Notes under the pieces: model-generated
Told to the model about the DNA's origin: nothing
Seen by the model: only the letters and a program-made list of their open reading frames with translations
The model's database searches: none
Origin: Panulirus ornatus
Lineage: Eukaryota > Arthropoda > Malacostraca > Decapoda > Palinuridae
Direction: 5' to 3'
DNA: 64,000 nucleotides
NCBI RefSeq assembly: GCF_036320965.1
Contig: NC_092236.1
Span: 20,429,518 to 20,493,517, forward strand
Program-made: the position numbers and the translations under genes
Part shown: piece by piece, positions 1-12,455 of the stretch
Layout of the letters: the number at the start of each line of letters is the position of its first letter
Position numbering within the stretch: position 1 is the first letter of the stretch

Positions 1-238
1 ACGACGTCACCATCTTCTGTCTCGCTTTACAGAGTAAGAGAAAAGAAATACCTCACCGAACAGGAGCAAGGATCAACGGGACAAGACGGTTACGTACAAC
101 GGAGACAAAGAGCGTGTAGGGTCGAGTATCCGGGTGGTGTTTAACCTACAGTTAGACCGGTTCCGCCCGCCCACACCCCAACACCAGAAAAGACTTCTGT
201 ACACTGATTTCAGATGGTTAATTCCCGTTAACCTTACA

Positions 239-239
<1 letters not shown>
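1..239. other. unassigned flank
   Basis: I see no coding, RNA or repeat signal here. It leads directly into the (AT)n tract. Confidence 0.4.
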
Positions 240-316
<77 letters not shown>

Positions 317-359
317 TTATTTATTTATTTATGGGTGTGCGTGTGTGTGTGTGTGTGTG
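240..359. repeat. compound microsatellite (AT)n-(TTTA)n-(GT)n
   Basis: About 72 bp of pure AT alternation is followed by about five TTTA units and then a GT run. The open frame through it encodes only Tyr-Ile and Cys-Val alternation and is not a gene. Confidence 0.97.
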
Positions 360-1514
360 CTCACGTTTTGCTAAAGACCAGGTGCCTATCAAGTATTAAC
401 GAGCTTCCTATGGTTGCTGTAAATACATGTGGGAGACTGAAAATCAAATCTCCAAAGTTTACTTTTTACCTTCATAAAATCGCACTGTAATATTTCGAGA
501 ACCTATCCCATCCCCAGGAGAGGATGTGCCAGCTTCTGATCCTCTGATCTGGCAGTGCATTATCTCGGTGGCTGAAAGACGGGGTTAAGCGAAGTGTGGG
601 TCTTTTGTTCGGAGGAGCGGATGGAAACGTGGCGAGCCAAGAAAGGGCGTCTTCCTATTGGCTGCTGTGTATGTTAGGCTCGCTCTATATATCCTTGATT
701 AGGAGCTGCTGGCAGGATGTAAATGCTGAGAGTAAATACACGAGTTCACCCGCCTAAATAAGAGCAGGTGAATATTCTCACACCAAGAAGGCTTCTGTGA
801 TCCTTGGCTTCCTTTTGTCATGATTAGATTTTATAATTTTGGTGGTGTTCATCGGGTCGTTTGTGGTTAGGCTACTCGAGTTCTGCTGGAACATATGCTG
901 CTTAGGAGCACTCTCTCTCTCTCCGGTGCAGCTAGTCCCCCACATCCAAAAAGGTGGCGGTAATGCCAATGTAATCCATGTGATGAAGCCGGCAATGTTC
1001 TTCTAGGTTATCATGTCTTTTTTCGTAATCAGGCTGCTGATTTCTATCACCTTTGTCCTCACTGCTGACTCGTGATGTTCTCAAAGGTATGACGAAGTAC
1101 CCGCTCATCAGCTTTGTAACTAGGGGAAAATTTCCCGTAGATGTATCGTTTGATTGTGCCGTCATCGTACGTGTTCGAACTAAATACGCTGAGGTGTGCG
1201 TCTTTGTACTTCTTTATCTCACCTTTTATACCGTTGTTGGTGTATCTGAGGTAAGCCAGTATCAGCTGCAGTCGTTGAGGTACCTGGTGGAAGGTGTCCC
1301 AACTTGAGCAGCTCTCAAAGGCTCTTCTACTGGAGGACCTTCTAACACTCGTTTTGTAGCGGTTAGATCATTCACTGGCCACCCTCAGGCATCAGCCAAC
1401 ATTAGTAGGCTTTCTGTAAGCGGAAGTGTTACTGTCTTCACCAATGTTATGAACATCAAGGAAGAGGCGAGGTATATCATACCGCATCTTACCTCTCTGT
1501 CCTATTATTTCTTT
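360..1514. other. unassigned stretch
   Basis: This is unique-looking sequence. An 84-codon open frame at 1053-1307 (+) has no domain I recognise. Because 1515-1770 (-) looks like a LINE C-terminus, part of this stretch could be the 3' non-coding tail of that element, but no tail repeat is visible to prove it. Confidence 0.35.
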
Positions 1515-1770
1515 ACGTGAGATCCTTACATCGCTCAGGAAACTGGCCACATCCACTGGGCTGCATCACTTGACGAGAAATGCGGTGACGTTGTGCACAT
1601 GTCTTTGTGGGGTGAGCAGAGGACAATTGTGGAGAATGTGTTCAACGTCTTCAGTGCAGAAGTTGCATTGGATATGAGGGGGCCTTGTGATATGATGAAC
1701 CAATGTTTGTTGTGTTGGAAAGAGGGACGGTGTCCAAAAAAAGCAGACAAGAAAGTGTAACTCATGCATG
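1515..1770 (-). mobile_element. LINE C-terminal zinc-knuckle relic
   Basis: The minus-strand translation of 1566-1769 (67 codons) ends with a Cys-x2-Cys-x5-His-x4-Cys pattern (CNFCTEDVEHILHNC). It is followed by CPLL and a basic stretch. This matches the C-terminal CCHC knuckle that many non-LTR retrotransposons (R1/Jockey/I-type) carry after the reverse transcriptase. No reverse transcriptase core is visible upstream, so this would be a severely 5'-truncated copy. The next minus-strand codons, below 1566 and past a stop, still resemble a LINE tail in a broken frame. The call rests on a short motif and could be a coincidence. No target-site duplication is seen. Confidence 0.42.
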
Positions 1771-2048
1771 CCTGGGGATTTTAGTTTTAGCTGGGTGTAC
1801 GTCTGGTCATACGGAGTTTAAGACTGGGCTAGGAGGACAGTTGTATGGTGCATGTCGAATCATTCCAGTGTGTTTATGTTTTGTCATTTGTTGTGTTTCT
1901 TGGAGAAGAGGGGAGTACAACTTCGTCGAGGGAATTCCCGCACAAAAACACACTACTTTATCCTGCAGCCGTAGGAAGAGCAGCCTAGAAGCTGCAGGAA
2001 CCCCACAAAAGGGGTCCTAGGTTTGCATAACTACCTATCTATCAATAC

Positions 2049-2049
<1 letters not shown>

Positions 2050-2138
<89 letters not shown>

Positions 2139-2149
2139 CTCTCTCTCTC

Positions 2150-2192
<43 letters not shown>
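2050..2192. repeat. compound microsatellite (CT)n-(AT)n
   Basis: About 80 bp of CT is followed by an interrupted ATCT/CT segment and about 38 bp of AT. The whole sits directly before the LINE fragment at 2240. Confidence 0.97.
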
Positions 2193-2194
<2 letters not shown>

Positions 2195-2239
2195 AGCGAG
2201 GTGCTTCTTCCTCCACCTCTGTGTAAGCCAGATTGAGAC

Positions 2240-2630
2240 CACAGGCCTTAAGTCTCACTAATTTTCAGGCATCTCTTCTCTCCAACCGCTGCTCTACCCT
2301 CCACTGTGGTGTTCCCCTCCTCCTCTCGTAAGCTATCGGTGTGTGTTTCTGACAACCGTGGCAGCCGTCTGGCTGCTGCTTCCCATAGTTTCTGTGAGAT
2401 CAGCTACACAAAAACTGACCTTTATGACACCTCCTCCTTTCCTAGAATAGCGAAGCTTTGGAATTCCCTTCCCTCTCTCGTCTTTCACTCTTCCTATAAC
2501 CTTTCTACCTTTACGTCAAGTCTGCAAACACCTGAGGAGTTCGTAAAGAACAACAGCCCTCAAAAAATATGTTTTCGGGCTGTTTGGCCTGGGATGCCAA
2601 AAAAAATCCTTTCCAAGACAGGCGTATGAA
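2240..2630 (+). mobile_element. LINE 3'-end coding fragment (plus strand)
   Basis: An open frame at 2306-2629 contains FPRIAKLWNSLPS followed by an SSYNLSTFTSSL-like segment. This is the pattern found at the extreme C-terminus of Jockey/CR1/L2-type non-LTR reverse transcriptase polyproteins, where 'FFPRT..LWNSLP' is followed by a short helix. The initiating codon is not meaningful, because the fragment begins inside the original protein. Nothing of the catalytic core is present, so it is a strongly 5'-truncated dead copy. Its orientation is opposite to the fragment at 1515-1770, so they are separate insertions or a rearranged pair. Confidence 0.55.
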
Positions 2631-3149
2631 TGAAATCAAGGTTCACTCCTACCAAGTCTCAAGTCAATAGACCCGAAAATGATGGAATGGCGCAAAGCGT
2701 GATTGTTTAGGGTGAAGAACAAGAAGAAGAAAGAAGAAAGGAGAACACAGCGTAAATGTAATTTCCCGCGCTGAGATCATCATTACATACACTTTCCCTT
2801 CCAATATAATCACATCTATATTTACCTTGCACTCTCTGAGCGAGCAAATTGCTGCTACCCGGTGCTATAATTCGGCAACAAGCTGTGAAATAATCTACAG
2901 GAAATTATCCACAAAGGTATAATTACATGAGCGGAAACAGTGAAGAAAAAAATTATCTGACCTATTATCAGACTGTACTGTACGTAAAAGAAACCTTTCA
3001 TAATTGATTAACTAATGTCTGTATTACGTAACGACCCGGAATGTAATGATTACACGTAATGTATCAAATCTGATTACACAGGCCTTCCAGAGGCCCGCCC
3101 GGTGGGTGGGTGGTGGGTAGTGTAGACGCGCGACGAGCTCGATCATGAA
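2631..3149. other. unassigned stretch
   Basis: AT-rich, unique-looking DNA with a short GAAGAA-rich patch near 2715-2745. I see no gene signal. Confidence 0.4.
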
Positions 3150-3725
3150 TTTTCTTTATGATGGGAGTCACATGTTGAACGCTATGGTCAGCTGCTGAAC
3201 ACTGGAGTCATATGTTGAACGTTATGGTCAGCTGCTGAAAACTGGAGTCATATGTTGAACGTTATGGTCAGCTGCTGAAAACTGGAGTCATATGTTGAAC
3301 GTTATGGTCAGCTGCTGAACACTGGAGTCATATGTTGAACGTTATGGTCAGCTGCTGAACACTGGAGTCACATGTTGAACGCTATGGTCAGCTGCTGAAA
3401 ACTGGAGTCATATGTTGAACGTTATGGTCAGCTGCTGAACACTGGAGTCATATGTTGAACGTTATGGTCAGCTGCTGAACACTGGAGTCATATGTTGAAC
3501 GTTATGGTCAGCTGCTGAACACTGGAGTCATATGTTGAACGTTATGGTCAGCTACTGAACACTGGAGTCATATGTTGAACGTTATGGTCAGCTGCTGAAC
3601 ACTGGAGTCATATGTTGAACGTTATGGTCAGCTGCTGAACGTTGGAGTCACCTGTTGAACGTCATGGTCAGCTGCTAAACGTTGGAGTCATATACTGAAC
3701 GTTATGGTCAGCTGCTGAACGAACG
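3150..3725. repeat. 40-bp minisatellite, about 14 copies
   Basis: The unit contains ATGTTGAACG, TTATGGTCAG and CTGCTGAACA and repeats every 40 bp. The central copies are almost identical. Copies at both ends are diverged (CATGTTGAACGCTATGG on the left, CACCTGTTGAACGTCATGG on the right), as expected for an array that is homogenised in its middle. The period is not a multiple of 3, so coding is unlikely. Confidence 0.95.
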
Positions 3726-4644
3726 TTGGGGTATTAGCGAATATTCTGGGGTCATGTGCCGTACTTCGGGGCCATTTGCTGATACATCACACAACGCTGG
3801 GCATCCACCGTAAGTGCTAGGCTCAAACACTAAACGAGGTTTGCCTGAACCTCCACAGCTCGGTCTGAACCTAAGTTGCAATGTCGCTCCTCTATACAGT
3901 CAGGCTGTTTGAAGCAGCAGCCCGCAATCCTGGTCAACCAAAGCAAGTGAGCTGACTATCTTTGGACTCTGCATATGTACATTACTCTCATACTCTGTTT
4001 AAAGCAGAATTTGATTACTATGGGGAAATTTCACGCTCCTGTACGTTCGCCATGCTTTCAAGGACTCATCTTTCGCGTCTAGGCTGACTAGGATGGTGCA
4101 GAGTTGTTCTAAATGGCTAGACAAGGGTTCTAATGGTATCATACTCGATAAGGAAACCAATAAATCCATTGCACAAGAATCATTTCACACCCATCCATCC
4201 ATCTGTGGTTAGTGAGGTGTAACACCTTAACCACTGAACACCTCAGGTTATAAACCTCAGTATAGAGCCACTATATGTTGCAGGACAGGCAATATATCCA
4301 TTCGCCAGATAGTAATTCTGCTGTTCTGGTTCCCGCGCGTGGTGAAAATATATTTACCAACACCTGCGCGCCGCCGTCCGGGATCATATATGGCGGGCAG
4401 CGAGGCCAGGCTTAGCTAGTGTGCTGGAATGAAGAATTACTCTGGATGGGTTCAACTCTGGACGACCATGAAACACAGCCTAGTCTTTTAAACTGGGTGT
4501 TCTATTCTTTTTCATATTAATTGGATCCAATCACGGAGACTGTTGGCGCAATACAGACACACTGACGGATATATGGGTGCACTAACACATCCACTAAAGC
4601 ATGTGGACAGACTACATGAACGAATACATGTAATACGTACACAT

Positions 4645-4648
<4 letters not shown>
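3726..4648. other. unassigned stretch
   Basis: No gene, RNA or clear repeat is recognised. The first ~90 bp may be decayed units of the adjacent minisatellite. Confidence 0.4.

Positions 4649-4690
<42 letters not shown>
4649..4690. repeat. (AC)n microsatellite
   Basis: About 21 AC units. The following 90 bp keep a degenerate 'AAACACA' texture. Confidence 0.96.
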
Positions 4691-4691
<1 letters not shown>

Positions 4692-4849
4692 GCACACTGA
4701 CACGAAAACGTAAGGATACATAAAACATAAACACCGTAAAACAAAGACACTCTAACACATAAACACAGAAACACAGACACTCGAATGTACGTAAACTATT
4801 ACATCCCAGCTCGACCAGTACCATTTAGTCTTGTGAGACTAGTTGGCCA

Positions 4850-4862
4850 CCCCCCCCCCCCT
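4850..4862. repeat. poly-C run
   Basis: A run of more than ten consecutive C residues. Confidence 0.9.
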
Positions 4863-4954
4863 GTAAAGCCCCCACTGCCATTATTACCCGGTGTATTTTC
4901 TTTGCATTTTCAGACTATGGTCAATTATTTGAAAACTAACCATAAATCATCATT

Positions 4955-5085
4955 AATAGTTTTATCATTATCATTATCATTATAATCAATATAATTATCG
5001 TTATTGTTACATCTCTTCTATTACCACTACTACTACAACTACTACTTTTCTTTATCATTATCATTATTCTTGTTTTCATTATCGA
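4955..5085. repeat. imperfect TTATCA/ACT-rich simple repeat
   Basis: Repeated TTATCA hexamers followed by TACTAC-type trinucleotides, heavily interrupted. Confidence 0.75.
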
Positions 5086-6639
5086 GAGAAAGTAAGAGAT
5101 GACACTGGAGGCATCAGTTCAGACTCACCCGTTACAACACTGGCGCCAGATGGTGGGAGGGACGGACTGGGTTCTTCTCACTAGCAGGCGTTGTGTCCAG
5201 GCGTATCGGTATCACGACCTTAGACGGAGTCACCTCAAGTCTGCCTTGTTTTTGCCAGCCCGAAGGTATAATTCGACAAAGGCACTTGATTAGGCCATGG
5301 CGAACTACAAGTGCCCCATGGCAACAACAATATTCAACTACAGCAATACAATTAAGAGACGGTGTTGCATTTATGTAGTTGGTAAGTGGGTGTTATGGCG
5401 AAGATGGGTGATGGCTGCACTGATAGACGAACGTGTTAGAGGAGAGGAAGAGCGAAGAGTGTGGGGTGTCTGGGGTGGGCGGTGAATGGTGAGGGTGAGT
5501 GTGGCTGATGTTACGTAAACAAGACGCAAGCCGTTGTAACATGCAGAGCGAGTACACTAGCAGCAGCAGGTCCACGCTCAAACCTCCACACGGCAGAGAC
5601 GCGGATCTACGCTGCAGCTGCCCGAGCCAACAACCCACACAAGAGCTCCTTGAAGTTGGGGAATCATGTGAGAGGTCCGGCCAGCCCGAGCACCTGGCTT
5701 GTTTTTCAGTGATCATAAGTTTTGGTCGCTGCGGAGGACACCAGCTCCTGGAACAGATCAGCTGAGACATCCAACGCCTCTCAGTCGTCCATCCGAGACA
5801 AATGACTCAGACCAGCTGAGATGTTTACATCTGTTGGGTCGTCCATAACAAAAGAGCCGTTAACACCAGCTGGAGCGTCAGCACTAGCTGCCGGTCTCTG
5901 GCCTGTGACGGGCGGCGCCAACAAGGACGGCTGGCATGACCTGACACTTCTTCAGGAACAACTTGCCCTTGAGAACAACGCTCCCTTCCCTCACGTTTGC
6001 CTGATGGACTCCTTCCATACACCAACATAATTAGTGTATAAGGTCTTGTCTTGCACAAAGTTGTATGTTTGGGATACAGTATACTGTACAGTTCCAGACA
6101 CTAAAATGTAATTACCACGGGCAAATTACTCCAAGCACACGAAACGGAATCATGACAACACTTAAGAATATGAAATCTTACAAACCTGGAGTTTTTACGA
6201 TGGCTTGCTAAGGCAAGAAGATATAATCAACATGATGCAATACCTTCACCTACAGAGATGAAAGTACAACAGTGGAGACGGAACGGAAGACCCGGGGAAG
6301 AGATGCAACACACGGAGTCTAGAAGTCGGCCACGCTGGGTGTTACAAGCGAGAGTACAGACACATTGTTTGTCAACCTGAGGCTGAAGGTAACTGCTGGA
6401 TAGGATGAGGCAAGAACTCATGACTTGGAAAGCTAAGGCACGAGGTAATGGGGCAACCAATGGCTATAGTATGAAAGATAGGAAGAAAATGTGACAAATA
6501 TTCTTTTACATCATATGTTTGGTATCTTTAGTGACAACCGGCTATTGATTCTGGATATTCAAGCAATCTCGACCCCCCTCCCCTCACTTTCTAAAATCCT
6601 GGATCTGCCTCTGGATCCGCCCCTAGCCCATGCTGAGAA
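5086..6639. other. unassigned stretch, partly GC-richer
   Basis: 5390-6030 is GC-richer and has overlapping open frames on both strands of about 60-125 codons. None shows a recognisable domain, signal peptide or convincing splice context. I do not call a gene here. Confidence 0.35.
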
Positions 6640-7040
6640 AAAAGATGATGCCTGGGAGTGGCTGAAACAAAAGGAATAGTGTTTGGGCTGGCTGAGGCAA
6701 ATGGTGAAGGCTGGGCTGGCTGAGGCAAGAGATGATGGCTGGGTTGGTTGAAACAAGAGATGATAGCTAGGCTGGCGGAGGGAAGAGGTGATGGTTGGAC
6801 TAGTTGAGGCTAGAAGTGATGGCTGGGCCGGCTGAGGCAAGGGGTGATAGCTGAGTTGGCTGAGGCAAGAGGTGATGGCTGAGTTAGCTGAGGCGAGAGA
6901 TGGTAGCTAAGCTGGCTGAAGGAAGAGGTGATAGTTGGACTAGTTGAGGCTAGAAGTGATGGCTGGGCTGGCTGAGGCAAGGGGTGATGGCTGGGCTGGC
7001 TTACAAAAGAGGTGATGGTTGGGCTGGCTGAGGCAAACAT
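6640..7040. repeat. 28-bp minisatellite with 140-bp higher-order unit
   Basis: Units built on GGCTGGGCTGGCTGAGGCAA followed by GRGRTGAT repeat every 28 bp. A distinctive variant (GACTAGTTGAGGCTAGAAGT) recurs exactly 140 bp apart, starting at 6799 and 6939, so five 28-bp units form a higher-order repeat. The open frames across it are period artefacts. Confidence 0.92.
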
Positions 7041-7163
7041 GCAAGAGGAGACAGACTCACCTGCACCCATCGACCCCAAGTATCAAACATTCACCTTTAA
7101 CCATCTTTCTTTTTTCATTATCATCTTCATTCCACCGATATGGCGTGGCTGGGATGAAAAGTT

Positions 7164-7165
<2 letters not shown>

Positions 7166-7216
<51 letters not shown>
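7166..7216. repeat. (CT)n microsatellite
   Basis: About 25 uninterrupted CT units. Confidence 0.97.
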
Positions 7217-7218
<2 letters not shown>

Positions 7219-7639
7219 CCCATAGATCTCTGTTATTGTAACACAACACCAACCTGGGGACTTCACCATACAGGGAGAAGGGCCATAACTCCGTAGGGGG
7301 AGGGTATAGGAGCTGGGGCTCGCTGACCCCCCTTACCCCCCCACCCCACCCCCACCCCCACACACCTCCTGGTTATCGGTATCGTCGCTTATGTTTCATT
7401 CATGGGCCACTGAACACGACGACCTTGCTGTATCAGGAACTCTCGGCCTAACCATACTACCGAGGAATACAAAAGAACGCAGACACAACAGATCAATATG
7501 GTCTTCCCGAGGGTGTCTATGTTAGCGGAAGAGATCGGAGGCAAAGAGCTTAGTGTGGAAATTACAGAAGCATTTGGATGGCTAAGGAGAAATGCCTGTA
7601 AATATTTTCCAAAACTAAGAAGGCCTAAATAACCTCAGT
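7217..7639. other. unassigned stretch
   Basis: Contains a C-rich patch near 7325-7365. I see no gene signal. Confidence 0.4.
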
Positions 7640-8600
7640 CGTATTTCTGTTGTAACTTACAACCTCTCTTCTTGGTGCGTCATTTCCATACGTCACCAAT
7701 CCCGTTGAAGAAAGAGTATTCTGCCTTGGTCGAAGCAAAACACTTGCCTGAGTCTCCATTCAGTTTTCTGAGTGAAATGTAACTAATCGTCCTAAATACC
7801 TGATTTGATCAGGACTGTCGAGGCCTTTAATATTTCTCAATACCTGTATTCTACCATCTCTTAACTTTCTCTATGATAAATACATTAAGGTCATCTATAC
7901 GGTTCTCAAAGCATTTGTTCTTTTGTTCGGGAATCATCCTAGTAACACACCACTGTGATCTAACCATGTCTATACACAAGTAAGGTGGTCAAAACCGAAT
8001 ATAAATCATTAATGTTGGAACGTACCAGTGAAGTGTAAAGACTCGAATGCCCTAACTATACAGTCTTCCAAATATGTTCCCCTGTTTCACAGCTCTCCAG
8101 TTTTAACGACAAGCCATTCTGAGGCTTTGCCCTTAATCATTCTTCTCCATTTAGGGTCAGTCAACCAATTTTTTCATCACCGAAGTGCGTTAATTTTGAT
8201 AGTAAACTATGATGCGGGACCTTATAGAATATCTTTTGAATATCTAAATAGATGACATCACCACAGATGGTGATAATGTGACGAAGGAAATCACGTGTAT
8301 TTGTCAAACATGAACAAATGCGTCGAAAATCACGACTTCGAATTGTTAATCATATGGAGACCCTTTACATGATTTACAATCTTGTCTGCAGTGATGTTTC
8401 CGTAAGGTTGACCAGTACGGACGTCAAGCTAATTGGGCGATACATAACGTTACCTTAGATGTGGCTTTACATAAAGACTACCATGGGGAAAACACAGACT
8501 CTGGTGTGCCATCTTTCTAACCTAAATCTGCTGTCTTCCACTCCTGTACAGTTGCGTGAATGAGAGACTTGGAAGTCGGTTCCTACGTGTAAAACCACTG
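7640..8600 (-). mobile_element. degraded LINE reverse transcriptase (minus strand)
   Basis: The minus strand carries scrambled but recognisable blocks of a Jockey/CR1/L2-type non-LTR retrotransposon, in the right order. Going 5' to 3' on the minus strand, near 8430 there is YRPISLTSV. Near 8250-8180 there is VIYLDIQKIFYKVPHHSLL, the 'YLDFSKAFDKVPH' block holding the first catalytic Asp. Near 7960-7830 there is a C-terminal block containing ENRIDDLNVF and later KGLDSP. At about 7720-7690 there is FFNGIGDVW. The GVPQGS and FADD parts are missing, so there is an internal deletion. Frames shift and several stops are present, so it is dead and old. It resembles the relic at 22,815-23,965 block for block. 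The outer boundaries are estimates. Confidence 0.72.
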
Positions 8601-8604
8601 TCAT

Positions 8605-8695
8605 AGTAGGCCTGGTCCTCCCTCCCTCACTCTTCACCTTCAGCAGTCATCCATCACCAGCTCCTCACACCCATTAGCCTATCATAAACCCATCA
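8605..8695 (+). repeat. left arm of a dispersed inverted duplication
   Basis: Contains CATCCATCACCAGCTCC and ATTAGCCTATCAT in the same order as the reverse complement of 9610-9715. The similarity covers about 90-100 bp and is imperfect by eye. It looks like two copies of one dispersed element in opposite orientation about 0.9 kb apart. Confidence 0.75.
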
Positions 8696-8894
8696 GCCTC
8701 TGCACCGTCACAGACCTTCACCCATACCGACCCCTTAACCATCACTTCGCATTACCTCCACATACATTTCATTCCTTGGGCTCTCCTCCATGTCCCTCCA
8801 ACTCCACTACCTTCGTCTTGGGCCTACAACTACGCTAACTTCCTCACCACCCCTGCCCCCTCTTCCTCCGCCACAACCACCACCACTATCCATA

Positions 8895-9125
8895 ATCTCT
8901 TCTTTAACTACCCACTTCCTGTTCCTTAACCACCCACTACCTATACAACCTCTCCATTAACTACCCATTATCCCTACAACCTCTCCTCTTACTACCCACT
9001 ATTCCTACAACATCTATTCTTATTACCCACTACCCCTACAGCCTCCTCTTTATCAACCACAAGACATACAACCTCTCCCTTTACTACTTACTAGCCCTAC
9101 AACCTCTCCTTTACTATACTTACCC
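8895..9125. repeat. ~31-bp C/T-rich degenerate minisatellite
   Basis: Units of the type CTACCCACTATCCCTACAAC plus a CTCTCCTYTTA spacer recur about every 31 bp. They decay toward both edges. Confidence 0.8.
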
Positions 9126-9609
9126 CTCCATTATGAACTATCGCACAAAGCCTCTTTACCACCACAACTCCCACAACTTGCCCTTGTACAACCTCCTGGC
9201 CTTCACCAAGCCCTCAGCCAGCCTCGGGGGGGCCGCCACCTGCAGCAGCCCGCTGCTTATCTGTCCATCAGAGCGAGAGACATTGTTGCCAGCAGGCAGG
9301 CAACCCTGCTGCTGCTGCTGCTGCCCAACACACAGGCCGCCCGCCTCAGACTGACCCATACGTCAACATCAGCGACGTAACCAAAGCTGTCGATGCCTGC
9401 AAGACGTGCGGTACTGACGTCCTACAGACTAAGAGGAAAGCACATGACTGGACAGAGGACAAGCAAATGACTGAGAAGAACTGGCCTGTGCGGTGGCACC
9501 AACTTTATACTTGATATAGGTTCGCCTCTCCCACCGTAGCAAGGCAGCATCAGAAACTGAGTATTCAAGGAAAAGCCCTCCCTTGGCCCCTTCCCTCCCA
9601 CTACTCTTA
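9126..9609. other. unassigned stretch
   Basis: Contains a short CTG run at about 9309-9322. No gene is recognised. Confidence 0.35.
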
Positions 9610-9715
9610 GAGAGGATATGATAGGCTAATGCGTGTGTGGAGCTGGTGATGGATGACCACTGAAGGAGAGGAGTGAGGGAAGGAGGACGAGGCTTACTAG
9701 GACGGTAGTACCAAC
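9610..9715 (-). repeat. right arm of the dispersed inverted duplication
   Basis: The reverse complement matches 8605-8695, including the shared CATCCATCACCAGCTCC block. A 133-codon minus-strand frame crosses it but shows no protein family and is probably chance. Confidence 0.75.
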
Positions 9716-10709
9716 CCCTCCTCTCCCCATTACCCACTCTTACTTGCCTTCTACGATACGCAGGAGGGACGTGGACTGTAATGTTTATCCTCCTAACATT
9801 ATATACGCAAGAGGAGATATGTCTGCTCACAAAGAGAAATACTTAGTCAAAAAAAATTAAAAATACGGTGAGTATGCAGAAATCTGTGTGGATATTTAGA
9901 AAAACGAGATAAACAAACTGGTCAGACGGGTTAAAAATGAGACAGACAACACATGGGTAAGTCACTATACATAACAAAGTGACAACCACAACACAGGGGT
10001 CCGTCACTGCTCACTCCAAAGTGACAAAGACAACGCAGGAATTCCCCAGTATTCACCCCAAAGTGAGACAGACAGCATCAGGGCTTTTTATATTCATTAA
10101 CTCGATCTACCTCACGCATTCTCCCAGCGTCTGTAATCACCAAACGCGGACCCAAACACACAGGAAGTGTGTATATAATTGGCGAGAAGATTCCTCTTAC
10201 TTCCGTGGGTGAAAATTAAGCGATTTGACTCCCGCTTCCCTTTATAACCTCCCCTCCTCGTCCCCCCCTTAACACTTGCACCATCAGCATGACACTTCAA
10301 CACCCTCTACTATCCCCAAGATCCCCCTCCCCTTCCCTTACCAACACCCCAGTTGCCAAGGTAAATGCCTCCTCCGTAACACCAACAGCTGACAGTCATG
10401 CTTATCACATTTGCCCCGCCGCGTTACGTCTGATAATAATGGCTTAACTACCTACCATCTGCAGCTGTTCGCCAGCTTATTATTCGCTGGATGATGCAAC
10501 AGAACGGCGCTACATCATAACCGATTCCAGAGGTTAAAAGGTTATTATTACTGTGGCCGTCAACCCCGCGGGTACATCATATGACCTGATGCTCAGCGCC
10601 GACGCTCGTGTGTTTCCTGCAAGGGGGCGGCCGGCCTGATGGGTGTGTGTGCTCCAGCGACTTTCGACTTAACGGCGAAGTGGTTGAAATTCGGAACCTT
10701 TCGGTTATA

Positions 10710-10710
<1 letters not shown>
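9716..10710. other. unassigned stretch
   Basis: 9955-10080 has weak ~40-bp repetition of 'CACTCCAAAGTGACAAAGACAAC'-like text in degraded form. Otherwise I see nothing. Confidence 0.35.
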
Positions 10711-10755
<45 letters not shown>

Positions 10756-10766
10756 CACACACACAC
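10711..10766. repeat. (AC)n microsatellite
   Basis: About 25 AC units with one interruption. Confidence 0.96.
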
Positions 10767-12109
<1,343 letters not shown>

Positions 12110-12455
12110 ACATCCTCGTCCAGCACCGTCAGAACCACGAGGAGCCAAGTGCAAGACACCAGCACCAATGGGAGTTAGGGAAGTGGATCCACGCACTGTC
12201 AAGACTATGGGTAGCTACAAGAGGGGATCTATGCAACGTCAGCACCATGAAGGGCTAAGAGAATGTATCCACGTAGTGTCAGCACTATGAGGAGCTAGAA
12301 GAATGTATCCACGTAGTGTCAGCACTATGAGGAGCTAGAAGAATGTATCCACGTAGTGTCAGCACTATGAGGAGCTAGAAGAATGTATCCACGTAGTGTC
12401 AGCACTATGAGGAGCTAGAAGAATGTATCCACGTAGTGTCAGCACCATGAAAGTC
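12110..12455. repeat. 40-bp minisatellite
   Basis: The unit GAATGTATCCACGTAGTGTC plus AGCACTATGAGGAGCTAGAA repeats every 40 bp. There are four near-identical central copies and several diverged ones upstream from about 12,130. The sequence is unrelated to the other 40-bp array at 3150. Confidence 0.93.

Noticed and set aside
670..700. CTCTATATATCC as a TATA box
   Set aside because: No downstream gene or initiator supports a promoter, and TATA-like text is everywhere in this window.
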